A DNA stretch of 64,000 bases from positions 124,001 to 188,000 of the forward strand of contig NZ_PGCL01000001.1 of assembly GCF_004297185.1 (NCBI RefSeq), given 5' to 3'. This document shows, piece after piece, positions 1 through 9,571 of the stretch; the first letter of the stretch is position 1, and each line of letters starts with the position of its first letter. Source of the stretch: Methanofollis fontis. Its GTDB lineage: Archaea > Halobacteriota > Methanomicrobia > Methanomicrobiales > Methanofollaceae. A program made the position numbers and the translations under genes. The notes under the pieces were generated by a model that searched no databases, was not told where the DNA came from, and worked only from the letters and a program-made list of their open reading frames with translations.

Positions 1-2643
1 CGAGTTTTCGTCGGTGAAAAGACCGATGGACCCGGCACTGGAGAAATTCAGGCGGACGGTGGCGGTCCAGACCTGATTGTATTCGATCGTCCCGATGCCA
101 AAGGAGAGCACCCGGTCGTCGGCCCAGTCGCCTGTGTCATCGACGGTACCACTGTAGAGGTCGTCACCGGTTGCAGAGGTGTTTGTTATCCAGGTCGAAA
201 CACCCTCCACATACTCATAGGAGAGCACGCCGGCGCTGGAGACGCTCTCGCCATCGACGGTGACATCAGCCAGACTGGCGTCCAGGGCAGTGTTGAAGAC
301 CGACGCCACCCTCAGGTCATCCTTGATATCCTCTAAAAATCCCTCAAGATCCGACTCAAAGTCCTCGTTTTCAACGTAGCAGTATTCCCCATCAGTCTGA
401 TCCGCAAGCGTAGAGAGATCTCTCCCAATCTTACCATTGACGTTTCCATTATGCGTGTCGATGAGCAGGACATAGATCCTCACATCGTTATCAGAGGCAT
501 AATTCGCAAGGTTCTGCCAGCGACCCCCGGAACCCCACATATGTCCGTTGCCCCTCCCATCGTCCGGAAATATATAATAATCCTCTTTTTCATATGTGCC
601 ATCCGGACCGAGAGGGTTACCATACAGAGTGCCAAACTTCCCGCCCCCGCCATTGTTCCAGAAGTCGTCCAGAAGAACAACCACGGCACGCGCATCATCA
701 GCACTCCCATTGTCGACGATCTCGGTGATTGATTTATACAGCGCCAACCTCAGTTCGTCACCGCTATGTTTGCCCTGCCCCTTTGAAAGACTCGAATAGG
801 GGATGAGGCATTGAACAGAATCATTGAAAGAGCCATACGAAGTACTGAGTGGTAAATCCAGTGTCACTTCTTCGTCAAAGCGAACCGTCCCGCTTTTTGT
901 ATAGTGTGTTGTAATGTAGGCTTCAGCGCCACTCCCACCACCAGGATCATAGCCAATCTCATTATACACACTCTTAGTGTTTCCTGAATTCATCTCGCGG
1001 AGATCTGCCATTAGTCCAGCCGGAGTTTCCTCACCATACGACACCAGTCCGAGACTGTCCACGTCCTCATCCATCAATCCGGCAAAATACATCGAGGCGT
1101 TCATGGCGATGACCATCGGGTCGGGATAGCCGCGCAGCATCGTGGGGGTGCGGCTGATGCACATCATCACATCGGCCGGAGGGGGGGCGAACTCCCACCC
1201 ATCGCCCCGGATCGAGATCGTCACATCCGCCGTATTGTTGACGACGAGTGTCTCGGGTTCTGCAGAGACCGAAACCGAGACGGAGGGGTAGTTTCGCCAG
1301 GCAAGGTCCAGGCTCCGGGTGACCGGGGTGCCATTCAGCGTCGCTGTCGCCGTCAGCGTGCACGTGCCGGTCGAGGGATCGCTCGAGGAAAATTCACCGG
1401 GGATGAAGGTGGCGGTCGCCACACCTCCGGACGTGGTGACGGTGGCGAGATTAAGCGAGGGGGCAGTGCCTCCCCCCCTTTCCTCATCGGTGATCGAGAA
1501 GGTCACCTCCACCTCCTCATCGGGAGGGGTGCCGCCCTCTGTGGTGATGCGGGCGGTGACCGCGGCCGTCGATGAGGAATCGACGTCCAGACTCTTCATA
1601 TTCAGGAGGGAGGCGGTCAGCGCCATATTCACCGGGGCGGTCGAGGTGAAGGAGACGGTATCGGAGGTCGTGACCGATCCGTTTCCGACCGCCGTCGCCG
1701 TGAGCACCACATCCACCGGCGTCACCTTCGGGCCATAACGGACGAGCGCACTGCCAAATCTGTTGGTCGCAACCGTCGCTGTCTCGCCCAGGCTGGAGGC
1801 AATCCGCACATCGGCGCCAGAGCAGGGGTTTCCGTATGTATCGAGGAGAGAGTATGCAATCAGCACTGTGTCTTCACCGTTTGCCGGGCAGGAGGCGGAG
1901 GCATAGGCACTTGTGATGGAAACCGGCGTCCCGTTCGCCACGCCCTCGATCGTCATATAGACATCGGCGACGGTGCCGGGGGCGTCGAGAAATACGATGT
2001 TCTCACCGGCGGTCGTGTCCAGGCGGAGGGTGGCCGCGGCCTGACCGGCGCTGTCGAGGGGGAGGGTGATCGCATCACCCGTACCGCCGTCAGTCACGAA
2101 TGCCGCGGCATTGCCCGGCGAACCCACCGAGAGGTTGACCGTCTCGACATCAAGGGCGTCATCGATCGGGTTGCCCCAGCAATCCTCGATACCGACAGTG
2201 ATCGTCACATCAGACCCCACCGTCGCTCCCTCGGGAAACTCGAGAAGCGTGATCGCATAGGGGTCGTCATGGTCGATGTGCACGACCACGCTACCGGTGA
2301 CCGGCACATCCTGCCCGTCCCAGATTGCCGAGGCGGTGATCTCAACCGGACCCGCAACGGTGGACGGATGGAAGGTCGCCGTCGCAGTGCCATGGGCATT
2401 TGTCACCGGGTGCGCCGGCGTGATCGTGCCGCAGGAGGGATCACAGGAGAGATCGACGGCGGCGGCGTTCACCCCGGCACCACCATCGGCGACCAGGACA
2501 TGCAACGAAACGGACCCCCCATCGCCGGCAACGCTCCAGAGGGGATCGGCCGATATCGTGACCTCAGGGCTATCGGACGCAGTCGCCGCCTGACAGAAAA
2601 AAAGGACCAGGACAAAGGCTGCAAGAACACTATGCATTTTCAT
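1..2643 (-). CDS. Secreted Ig-like/VWA surface protein (C-terminus outside window)
   Basis: The minus frame is open from 2643 to the window edge, giving at least 881 residues with no stop. The start is the ATG at 2643, preceded by a GAGGGGAG ribosome site and a TATA box. A signal peptide (MKMHSVLAAFVLVLFFCQA) leads into about five tandem Ig-like domains of the invasin/Big_1 type, each with phrases such as 'VTNAHGTATATF' and 'LDTYGNPCSGADV'. A von Willebrand A-like domain follows from about residue 480. Its metal-site motif is degenerate: CISRTPTM stands where DxSxS would be expected, and VVVLLDDF replaces the usual LLTDG strand. It is probably a cell-wall or adhesion protein exposed outside the cell. 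The missing C-terminus would show the anchor type. Confidence 0.85.
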   Translation of the reverse strand, partial: MKMHSVLAAFVLVLFFCQAATASDSPEVTISADPLWSVAGDGGSVSLHVLVADGGAGVNAAAVDLSCDPSCGTITPAHPVTNAHGTATATFHPSTVAGPVEITASAIWDGQDVPVTGSVVVHIDHDDPYAITLLEFPEGATVGSDVTITVGIEDCWGNPIDDALDVETVNLSVGSPGNAAAFVTDGGTGDAITLPLDSAGQAAATLRLDTTAGENIVFLDAPGTVADVYMTIEGVANGTPVSITSAYASASCPANGEDTVLIAYSLLDTYGNPCSGADVRIASSLGETATVATNRFGSALVRYGPKVTPVDVVLTATAVGNGSVTTSDTVSFTSTAPVNMALTASLLNMKSLDVDSSSTAAVTARITTEGGTPPDEEVEVTFSITDEERGGGTAPSLNLATVTTSGGVATATFIPGEFSSSDPSTGTCTLTATATLNGTPVTRSLDLAWRNYPSVSVSVSAEPETLVVNNTADVTISIRGDGWEFAPPPADVMMCISRTPTMLRGYPDPMVIAMNASMYFAGLMDEDVDSLGLVSYGEETPAGLMADLREMNSGNTKSVYNEIGYDPGGGSGAEAYITTHYTKSGTVRFDEEVTLDLPLSTSYGSFNDSVQCLIPYSSLSKGQGKHSGDELRLALYKSITEIVDNGSADDARAVVVLLDDFWNNGGGGKFGTLYGNPLGPDGTYEKEDYYIFPDDGRGNGHMWGSGGRWQNLANYASDNDVRIYVLLIDTHNGNVNGKIGRDLSTLADQTDGEYCYVENEDFESDLEGFLEDIKDDLRVASVFNTALDASLADVTVDGESVSSAGVLSYEYVEGVSTWITNTSATGDDLYSGTVDDTGDWADDRVLSFGIGTIEYNQVWTATVRLNFSSAGSIGLFTDENS

Positions 2644-2680
2644 GACTACTCCCCTCTCAGTTACATGAAACATAATTGAG

Positions 2681-2695
2681 TTATAATATATATAG
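2681..2695 (-). promoter_or_regulatory. TATA box for the Ig-like/VWA surface gene
   Basis: On the minus strand this reads CTATATATATTATAA. Transcription would start about 25 bases downstream, near 2660, leaving a short leader that just contains the ribosome site. Assignment is from position and composition only. Confidence 0.55.
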
Positions 2696-2775
2696 ATTCC
2701 TATTTTTTCAGAAATCTGAAAAAAAGATTTTTAGCATAAAATATGATTTTTTCTGCCAATAATCCCGAATACAGT

Positions 2776-2790
2776 AAGAAAAAGATTAAA
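2776..2790 (-). terminator. T-rich terminator after the PEGA-like gene
   Basis: On the minus strand this reads as T-rich sequence (TTTAATCTTTTTCTT) about 20 bases past the stop of the PEGA-like gene. A second run of T lies near 2721-2732. Such oligo-T tracts are the usual archaeal termination signal. Confidence 0.45.
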
Positions 2791-2810
2791 AGGGCAGCAG
2801 GACAGGCGCC

Positions 2811-4217
2811 TCAGAAGCTCCGCCGACCCGGCTTTTTGCGGCGGAGGGTCAGGCCCTTCGCCTTCCCGAGGACGACCGGGACGACGATCACTGCCACCAC
2901 CAGCACACCGGCGACCGCCCCCAGGATCCAGAGGGGGATCCCGTCCGCATCCAGGGTCATCATCAGGGACTCGCCCGACGACCCGACGGCGATCTGGCGG
3001 TCCAGATATGCCGTGCGATACCCCTCGTGCGAGGCCGAGATATTATAGACACCGGGTGTGAGCGAGAGGGCGATGCTGCCGTCCACTGCCGTTGAACCCT
3101 TCACGACACCGTCCACCGCCACCGCCGCACCCTGCAGGGGACGGTGCTCACTGTCCTCGGCCAGCACCGAGACCGGCACCGGTATAGGGGCAAGTTCAGC
3201 GACAATGTCGCTTTTCTGGTCAAACGAGGTGCATGTCCCCTGCCAGGAGGCGTAGCCGTCGGCGCTCACCCCGATCGCATGACTGCCCGCCACAACCGAA
3301 CCAAGACTGAACCGCCCGTATGCATCGGTCGTGCCGGCGACAGAACCATCGACCGTCACCGTCGCTCCCTCGATCGGCTTTTTCTCTGTATCGAAGACCG
3401 AGATGAAGAGCGGATAGGTGGACTTCGAGAGGAATACATCGGTGACGACCGAGTCCTCTGCGATATACACCTCCTGCGCGTATTCCCGGTACGACGGATG
3501 GGTCACGCCAACAAGGTAGGAACGCCCCAGATCAAGGACCGTTGCCAGCGTCCCCTCAGATCCGGTCGTTCCCCGCACCGTCCCCCCAACTGTGATCGTG
3601 GCATTGGCGATTGGATCACTGGTCTGGGCGTCGAGCACCCTGAAGGCGAACCGACCGGTCGGGTAGAGCCAGAACTGCACCGTTCTGGCCTCACCGTCCA
3701 TCTCGAGATCGCGCGTGATGCCCTCATAGTCATCGGCCTCGATCTCGACCACATACTCTCCTTCCGCATCCACATCGAATGATGCCAGCCCGAGGGAGTT
3801 CGTCCGCCCGGATTCGACGACACTGCCCCCCCCTGCCAGGATCTCGATCCATGCACCGCTGATCGGTTCGATAGAGTCGGCGTCGTAGACCACCACCTCC
3901 AGGTCCACTGTATCTGGTTCAAGCAGCACCGTGACCGAGGTGTCGTCCTCATCGATCGTATCTGACCAGTCCTCGTAGCCTGACCTGACCACCCGGAGGG
4001 AGAACCGGGAATCATAGGTGTGGTAGAAGTAAAACTCGCCATACGAGTCGGTGATCCCCTCATAGGCACCGTCGACATAGATCGAAGCACCCTGGACATA
4101 GGCGTTGTCATCGCCGTCCCGGACGGTGATCGTCAGGCCGAGCGCCTGCACCGCCCCGACCAGGAGCATCATGGCGATGAGAACGAACAGCAGCGCAAAC
4201 CGCGGTTTATTCCCCAT
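2811..4217 (-). CDS. Five-repeat PEGA-like surface protein with C-terminal membrane anchor
   Basis: The chosen start is the ATG at 4217 ([19 protein letters not shown]), which has GGAGGT upstream and opens with a signal peptide; a longer in-frame reading from 4280 would bury it inside deoA. The mature protein is five tandem beta-sandwich repeats of about 80 residues. Each has a 'G(A/T)xVxVDG...GxTdxxGxfxxx' core and a 'GY' turn, typical of PEGA or carboxypeptidase-regulatory-like domains. A single membrane helix ([20 protein letters not shown]) and a basic tail ([11 protein letters not shown]) end it, so the repeats face outwards. Its start overlaps the 3' end of deoA by 11 bases, suggesting coupled translation. 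Ligand unknown. Confidence 0.88.
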   Translation of the reverse strand: MGNKPRFALLFVLIAMMLLVGAVQALGLTITVRDGDDNAYVQGASIYVDGAYEGITDSYGEFYFYHTYDSRFSLRVVRSGYEDWSDTIDEDDTSVTVLLEPDTVDLEVVVYDADSIEPISGAWIEILAGGGSVVESGRTNSLGLASFDVDAEGEYVVEIEADDYEGITRDLEMDGEARTVQFWLYPTGRFAFRVLDAQTSDPIANATITVGGTVRGTTGSEGTLATVLDLGRSYLVGVTHPSYREYAQEVYIAEDSVVTDVFLSKSTYPLFISVFDTEKKPIEGATVTVDGSVAGTTDAYGRFSLGSVVAGSHAIGVSADGYASWQGTCTSFDQKSDIVAELAPIPVPVSVLAEDSEHRPLQGAAVAVDGVVKGSTAVDGSIALSLTPGVYNISASHEGYRTAYLDRQIAVGSSGESLMMTLDADGIPLWILGAVAGVLVVAVIVVPVVLGKAKGLTLRRKKPGRRSF

Positions 4218-5751
4218 ACGAACCTCCGCCGCCCCAGTGCCGACCGGGCAGGCGATCAAGGAGCATTCCTTCAACAACAATCGGCATCAACCGTCTCCCC
4301 TCCTCCAGCGCCTTCTGGAGACGCCACTGCCGGTCGGCATACACCGTGAATATCGGTTCGCCGGCCTCGACCTGCGTCCCCTTCTTTGCATGGATGAAGA
4401 TACCCGCACCGGCGTCCTGCGGCGCACCCGCCGCACGGGCGATCGAGATCAGGGCGCGGTTGTTCAGCTCGATCACATAACCGTTCCCCGGCGCCTTCAC
4501 CACATAAGAAAATTGACCGGGGAGGATATCCGCGGCCTTCACATCCGGGTCCCCCCCCTGGACCTCGATGATCTGCCGCATCTTCTCATACGCCCTGCCC
4601 GACTCCAGGATCTCGCCGGCCACCCGGTAGCCCTCCCCCGGTGCCGCCTTGCCCGACATCTCAAGGATGATGCCTGCAATCGAGAGACTCTTCTGGATGA
4701 GCGAGTTGGGTTCGTTCGCCCCCTCAAGGACAGAGAGCGCCTCGCGCACCTCGAGGCGCGGCCCGATGGTATGCCCCACCAGGGACTCGCCATAGGTGAG
4801 GGCGCACTCCACCCGCATCCCCAGGCGTTCGCCGAGTTCGATGAACTCCCGCGCCAGCTTGCGCCCCTCTTCGATCGTGGGCACCTTGGTGTGCTCGCCG
4901 ACCGGGATATCGATCGCCACCACGTTCGCCCCCACGGCGAACTTCTTTGCCATCACCGAGGCGAGCATCTGTCCCCTCGCGTCGATCTTGAAGGGATACT
5001 CGATGGTGATGAAGCGGTCGTCGGCAGGCGCGATGTTCGTTGCCCCGCCCCAGACGATGACGGCGCCCACCCGCTCGGTCATCTGCTGCACCTCGGCGGC
5101 GGAGAACTCCACCGGCGCCAGCACCTCCATCAGGTCCGCCGTTCCCCCCGCCCCGGTGATCGCCCGCGAACTGGTCTTGGGGATCTTCAACCCGGCGGCG
5201 GCGACGATCGGTACGATCAGGAGCGTGATCTTATTGCCCGGTACACCACCGATCGAGTGCTTGTCGACGATCGGATAGGAGGGAAAATGGAGACGTTCGC
5301 CGGTATCGACCATCGCACGCGTGAGGTATTCGACCTCGTCCATATCAAGGGGGTTGATGTAGGTGGAGATGATATAGGCAGTGAGTTCGCTCGGCGAGAG
5401 CACATCTGCAACGACGTCCTTGATGATCGCATAGGTCTCGTCCTTGGTGAGACGCCCGCCATCCATTTTCTTCTTGATATAATCAAGGGTCGTCGGTCGA
5501 TCGGCCGCCCGGACCTCCACTTCCGCCGCCTCGAGCACATCGATCTGCACCTGTGTCGGACGGTAGACACCGATCACGCCCGGGTCAATGAGCGAGGCGG
5601 TGGTATCGACAAAGGCAGATATCGATTCACCGGTGACCCGGTTTTTCACTTCAACCCGGTCGCCGCCCCTGACACTGATCTCCCTCGCATCGGCTGAATG
5701 GAGGAGGACACCGCGGTGCTCGATGTCGATCAGCCTCGTTGTGAGTTTCAT
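4207..5751 (-). CDS. deoA: AMP phosphorylase
   Basis: This 514-residue protein belongs to the archaeal AMP phosphorylase branch of the thymidine/pyrimidine nucleoside phosphorylases. The enzyme splits AMP with phosphate into adenine and ribose 1,5-bisphosphate, the first step of the archaeal nucleotide-salvage route that can feed type III RuBisCO. An N-terminal extension of about 85 residues ([20 protein letters not shown]...) is typical of the archaeal form. The glycine-rich phosphate site [11 protein letters not shown] and the [20 protein letters not shown] stretch are intact. It is cytosolic, which makes the translational overlap with a secreted PEGA-like protein unexpected. The length fits the family. 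Confidence 0.95.
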   Translation of the reverse strand: MKLTTRLIDIEHRGVLLHSADAREISVRGGDRVEVKNRVTGESISAFVDTTASLIDPGVIGVYRPTQVQIDVLEAAEVEVRAADRPTTLDYIKKKMDGGRLTKDETYAIIKDVVADVLSPSELTAYIISTYINPLDMDEVEYLTRAMVDTGERLHFPSYPIVDKHSIGGVPGNKITLLIVPIVAAAGLKIPKTSSRAITGAGGTADLMEVLAPVEFSAAEVQQMTERVGAVIVWGGATNIAPADDRFITIEYPFKIDARGQMLASVMAKKFAVGANVVAIDIPVGEHTKVPTIEEGRKLAREFIELGERLGMRVECALTYGESLVGHTIGPRLEVREALSVLEGANEPNSLIQKSLSIAGIILEMSGKAAPGEGYRVAGEILESGRAYEKMRQIIEVQGGDPDVKAADILPGQFSYVVKAPGNGYVIELNNRALISIARAAGAPQDAGAGIFIHAKKGTQVEAGEPIFTVYADRQWRLQKALEEGRRLMPIVVEGMLLDRLPGRHWGGGGSYGE

Positions 5752-5933
5752 GGATAGTGATACTCCTCTTTACTCCTATGAAAAATTCGCGTTTTTCTTC
5801 TGCCACCTATTTGATGCTCAATGCCCTTAAGGGACCCGCAAGGTATGGGTGAAAGGCCAGAACACCCCGAACAACAGAGACGAACGGGAGGCGGGCAGAA
5901 GGATGGGCAAGAAAAGACAGACGGATAGCGTTC

Positions 5934-5948
5934 GAAAAAAAGGGGGGT
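5934..5948 (-). terminator. Terminator of the S-layer-type gene
   Basis: Directly after the stop of the S-layer-type gene, the minus strand reads AACCCCCCTTTTTTTCG. This C-run then T-run fits archaeal intrinsic termination. No strong hairpin was seen. Confidence 0.5.
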
Positions 5949-8354
5949 TTAGTTCCTGCGCATAACCAGGACTGCAACTGCACCGAGGCCGATCAGGGAG
6001 ATCAGCGCACCGAAGCCGGGCTGAGTGACCGGGGTGGTGGCGGCAGTGGTCACCGGGGCGGTGGTCACCGGAGCGGTGGTCACCGGGGCGGTGGTCACCG
6101 GAGCGGTGGTGGTTGCCGGGGCCTCGAGCACGTTGAAGGTGGCGCTCTGGGTCACATCGGCATCCACGGACTCGACGGTAACCGAGTACTGGTCAGCCTT
6201 GAAGTTGGATGCATCGACGTCGAAGGACCACGTGTTGTAGTCAGTGCCCTCAGCGACGGTCACCGTGCCGGACGCACCGGAGAAGGAGGTTGCCTCATCC
6301 TTGGAGGTCGGCTGGAAGGACGCGGAGGTCACGTCGACGGTCAGGTCATCGCCGACGGCCAGGTTGGTGGTGCCGGAGATGGTGAACTTGTCGCCAACTG
6401 CCTTGTCGCCGATGGAGTCGATCCTGATCCAGGCCTCTTCGAGGTTGAAGGAGACCTTGCGGTAGGTGTCGTCACAGTTCGGCGAGTTGATCATGTCGAC
6501 GAGAGCGGTTGCGCCCTCAGAGGCGGACAGACCACCGAGGTCAACGACGGTAAGAGACCAGTCGTTGGAGATGGTGAAGACGGTGGTCGAGCCCGGGGCG
6601 ACGGCGAAGACGTTGAAGACGCCGTCGGTCATCGGGTGCTGGACGACCACGTAGTACTGGCCGGTAGCCAGGTTCTGGGTGTCCGCACGCTCGAGAGTGT
6701 ACTCGAAGGTGCCGTCGTCCTCAACAGAGGCGGTCGCACCGAGCAGGCGGTAGTTCTTGCCGAAGATCCAGATCTGGACCTGGTCGGGCTTGCCCTCGGC
6801 AACGCCGGTGAGCTTCAGCTTGTCGCCCTTTGCAACGACTGCACCGATGTCATCGAGCGAGAGGTACGGGGACTTCAGAACGACCGAGAAGGTCTGGTAC
6901 TTCACGCCGGAGAGGTGGGACTTGTCAACGTTGACACCGTTGCTGTCAACGTTGTTGGAGGCAGCGTAGACGGTGTAGGTACCCGCGTCAAGGACGGAGC
7001 CGGTGTTTGCAAGGGCGGCGGTGTCCCAGCGGTATTCCCAGGTGTCGTCGGACTCGACAGCACGCTGGACGTAGTTGCCGCCAGAGGCGGGCTTGGTAAC
7101 GTCGTTAAGCTGCACACCGTTGCCGTCACCGAGGTTCGGGCCGGTCATGAAGAGGTAGACGTTGTCGGAGTCGGTGTTGGTACCGGAGAGCTTGACCTCC
7201 TCACCGAGGTAGTAGGAACCTGCGCCCTCGGCGGTGATGGTGACCTCACCCTCCTCAATCTTGACCTTCACCTCATCGTACTTGGAGGCGTCGGACGGGT
7301 CGACGACCTTGATCGTGAAGGTCTTGTCGTCGGTCTGGGAGGTGGTTGCGAACTCAATGGAGCGCTTGCCGCCTGCGTCGGTAGCGACGACAGCAGCGGT
7401 GGAGGCGACGTAGACACCGGCAACAGTTGCACGCTCACCGTTGGCGAGGGTGTCTGCGGCGGGGTCAACAGCGCCTGCAAAGGCAACGTTGGTGATGGTC
7501 ACGGACGGCTGACCCGGCTTGATGGTCGGGTACTGGGCCGCTGCAACGCTGGCGTCCTTGATGTAGAGGTAGTAGTTCGTCTTGGAGTCACCGGTGACGG
7601 TCACGACGAACGGGTTGTTCCTGACGACGTTCTCCTTGTTGGACTCGATGGCGATCTCCTTGGAGGCGACAGTGAAGCTCACCGAGTTGGAGTTGGTTGC
7701 GTAGTCAGAGAAGCCGCCCGGAGTCTGCCACTTCGCCTGAGCGGAGTAGGTGCCTGCCTCGAGCTGGCTGATGTCGATGTTCCGGATGTAGGTCCTCGGA
7801 GCGTTCAGAGCGTGGTTTGTGAAGGACTGGAGAACACCTAACCTGTCGGGGATCTCAGTGAGGACACCACCGCCGGGGGTCTTGAGCTCGACCTTCACGG
7901 TTGCGGTCGTGAGATAGGTACCGACCTCGGTCGCATCGAACTGGAAGGCAATGGGCGTGTTCTTGGTCACGGTCTTGCCGGCGATGGACGAGGTGATGTC
8001 GTTCTCGAGAACCGCACCAAAGACAACCGTCGGGTCACGGATATAAACCTTGTTCAACGTGTTCTGCACGAGGAAGTAGGTACCGTAGTTACCCTGCAGG
8101 TCGATCGCGGTCAGATCGAGGCTAGCCGCGTTGGCGATCGGGATCGAGAAGATCTGACCCTTGGCCGGATCGTCGTCGGTGTACTTTGCGAGCTGGTTGC
8201 CGTTCGCCGCGAAGGCAGTAAGGTCAAGACCAGACTCATAGTCAAAGATGGTGTCTCCATTGACGACTGCACGGGCAGCGGCCGGCATGACAAATGCGGC
8301 GGCGGCTACGAGCAGCACGGCGGCGACAACCATCATTCTGGATGTACTCTTCAT
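5949..8354 (-). CDS. S-layer-type surface glycoprotein with PGF-CTERM tail
   Basis: An 801-residue secreted protein. A signal peptide (MKSTSRMMVVAAVLLVAAAA, ending in AAARA) is followed by the VVNGDTIFDYESGLDL entry motif that opens methanogen S-layer-like proteins (DUF3821 class). Beta-sandwich domains rich in Asp and Thr fill residues 30-730. A Thr/Pro stalk of TTAPV units then leads to the sorting signal: PGF, a hydrophobic helix (ALISLIGLGAVAVLVM) and RRN. PGF-CTERM tails are processed by archaeosortase A and lipid-anchored, which is family knowledge. A strong AAAGGAGG ribosome site precedes the ATG. Acidic composition, its own promoter and its own terminator suggest high expression. It may be the main S-layer protein, though that is not provable here. 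Confidence 0.9.
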   Translation of the reverse strand: MKSTSRMMVVAAVLLVAAAAFVMPAAARAVVNGDTIFDYESGLDLTAFAANGNQLAKYTDDDPAKGQIFSIPIANAASLDLTAIDLQGNYGTYFLVQNTLNKVYIRDPTVVFGAVLENDITSSIAGKTVTKNTPIAFQFDATEVGTYLTTATVKVELKTPGGGVLTEIPDRLGVLQSFTNHALNAPRTYIRNIDISQLEAGTYSAQAKWQTPGGFSDYATNSNSVSFTVASKEIAIESNKENVVRNNPFVVTVTGDSKTNYYLYIKDASVAAAQYPTIKPGQPSVTITNVAFAGAVDPAADTLANGERATVAGVYVASTAAVVATDAGGKRSIEFATTSQTDDKTFTIKVVDPSDASKYDEVKVKIEEGEVTITAEGAGSYYLGEEVKLSGTNTDSDNVYLFMTGPNLGDGNGVQLNDVTKPASGGNYVQRAVESDDTWEYRWDTAALANTGSVLDAGTYTVYAASNNVDSNGVNVDKSHLSGVKYQTFSVVLKSPYLSLDDIGAVVAKGDKLKLTGVAEGKPDQVQIWIFGKNYRLLGATASVEDDGTFEYTLERADTQNLATGQYYVVVQHPMTDGVFNVFAVAPGSTTVFTISNDWSLTVVDLGGLSASEGATALVDMINSPNCDDTYRKVSFNLEEAWIRIDSIGDKAVGDKFTISGTTNLAVGDDLTVDVTSASFQPTSKDEATSFSGASGTVTVAEGTDYNTWSFDVDASNFKADQYSVTVESVDADVTQSATFNVLEAPATTTAPVTTAPVTTAPVTTAPVTTAATTPVTQPGFGALISLIGLGAVAVLVMRRN
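6051..6110 (-). repeat. 15-bp tandem repeat encoding the TTAPV stalk
   Basis: Four perfect-length 15-bp units encode Thr-Thr-Ala-Pro-Val. They alternate between two variants differing at one base (caccggggcggtggt and caccggagcggtggt), so the array is two copies of a 30-bp higher-order unit. This suggests recent duplication and possible length variation of the stalk. Confidence 0.9.
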
Positions 8355-8473
8355 TCAATTCCTCCTTTAACGTAAACGTGGTGAGCAGACAAACCTCTTC
8401 GACAGGTGTCGAAATCGGATTCACCATGCCCAATACTCCGATTGCCGGAATATACGACATTATTAGTGTAACA

Positions 8474-8485
8474 CTTAATATATCC
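8474..8485 (-). promoter_or_regulatory. Promoter of the S-layer-type gene
   Basis: On the minus strand the sequence GATATATTAAGT is a good TATA box. Initiation about 25 bases downstream gives a 5' leader near 95 bases before the ATG at 8354, long for an archaeal mRNA. The whole gap 8355-8671 holds this leader and the start of thyA; I see no further gene in it. Confidence 0.5.
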
Positions 8486-8671
8486 TTTGTGGTTGCGCGC
8501 CCGCTAAGGCGGCGTTCCAGCCACAGAGCAGAGAGATAATCCATAATTGAGAGCACATTCAAGAGATAACCCGTATCATCACACAATTTTCTGGCGGACA
8601 CGGCAGCATCCACCCCTGCCCCCCGGAAAAAGTCACAACAATCAAGTCTCCAGCCCCGCCATCTGATCACC

Positions 8672-9397
8672 ATGAGAGTGATCCGGGCCCCCACGCTGGC
8701 GAGGGCGCATGAACTGGTGGTGAAGATGATCCTGGAGAAGGGATATGTACTCGACACCGAGGAGGGGGAGGCGACGGTGGAGTTCGAGGAGACGGCGATC
8801 ACCGTCGAAAACCCCTTTGCCGAACCGATGGGAAGCGACCGCTCCCGCTTCGGCACACGCTTCCTCCGGTCCTATGCCGACGCCCTCCTCCATGGTTCGG
8901 AGGCGATCTTCGAGTACGACTACCACGGCAGACTCTATGACTGGGGCCAGGGCCTCGGGATGGAGGGCACCGAGGTCCACGCCGACCAGGTCGCATACAT
9001 CAAACAGAAGCTGGCCGCCTCCCCGGAGAGTCGGCGCGCCGTCGCTGTCACCTGGAACCCGCCGGTGGACGAGAGCCTCCGGGACTGCCCCTGCCTCCAG
9101 CTCGTCCAGTGTGTCGTGCGGGACGGGGCGCTCGCCATGAAGGTGGTCTTCAGGAGCAACGATATGCTCAGCGCCGCCGGCGCCAACATGTATGCACTGG
9201 CCCATCTCCAGAAGGAGGTCGCCGACAGTCTCGGTCTCCCCTGCGGCCCGTACACCCACATCTCCCTGGTGCCACATATCTACTATATCAGGGATGCCGC
9301 CGACATCCCCCCGTTCTGCAAAGAAGGCTCTGAAATCCGGCCAATACCTGAAGTATGCCGGGCCTGCGGGCGCTGCCCCCGATCTCAGGGAGACTGA
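8672..9397 (+). CDS. thyA: Archaeal thymidylate synthase
   Basis: This 241-residue protein resembles the short archaeal ThyA family, which makes dTMP from dUMP by reductive methylation using a folate or methanopterin-type one-carbon donor. The catalytic cysteine is the second one in DCPCLQLVQ (about residue 141), aligning with the PCH...Q motif of classical ThyA. The dUMP-binding block FRSNDMLSAAGANMYALAHL is intact, as is the C-terminal THISLVPHIYY segment. The C-terminus carries CRACGRCP, a CxxCxxC cluster that may bind metal. It stands alone, divergent from the S-layer-type gene. No ribosome site is obvious. Confidence 0.92.
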   Translation: MRVIRAPTLARAHELVVKMILEKGYVLDTEEGEATVEFEETAITVENPFAEPMGSDRSRFGTRFLRSYADALLHGSEAIFEYDYHGRLYDWGQGLGMEGTEVHADQVAYIKQKLAASPESRRAVAVTWNPPVDESLRDCPCLQLVQCVVRDGALAMKVVFRSNDMLSAAGANMYALAHLQKEVADSLGLPCGPYTHISLVPHIYYIRDAADIPPFCKEGSEIRPIPEVCRACGRCPRSQGD

Positions 9398-9448
9398 CAC
9401 CAATCCGTCAGCCTTTTAAGCCCGAAGAGCGAACAGAATAAGGCACAC

Positions 9449-9521
9449 AGCCCGGTAGTGTAGCGGTCAATCATGGGGGACTCTGGATCCCCCGACAGCA
9501 GTTCGAATCTGCTCCGGGCTA
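9449..9521 (+). tRNA. tRNA-Gln (CTG)
   Basis: The 7-bp acceptor stem AGCCCGG/CCGGGCT, anticodon stem GGGGA/TCCCC with loop CTCTGGA (anticodon CTG at 9483-9485), and T arm AGCAG-TTCGAAT-CTGCT all fold. The CCA end is not encoded. A TATA-like CCTTTTAAG lies about 35 bases upstream. No intron. Confidence 0.95.
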
Positions 9522-9571
9522 TATCTTCTTTTCCGACAGACTGATGCCAGAAGCCTGCGCCATTCTTCTCC

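Noticed and set aside
6051-6110. Possible CRISPR-like array from the repeated units
   Set aside because: The units are directly adjacent 15-mers with no spacers and lie inside a coding Thr/Pro stalk.
8242-8856. A minus-strand 204-residue frame over the S-layer leader
   Set aside because: It overlaps the start of thyA and the S-layer signal peptide in other frames and has no ribosome site.
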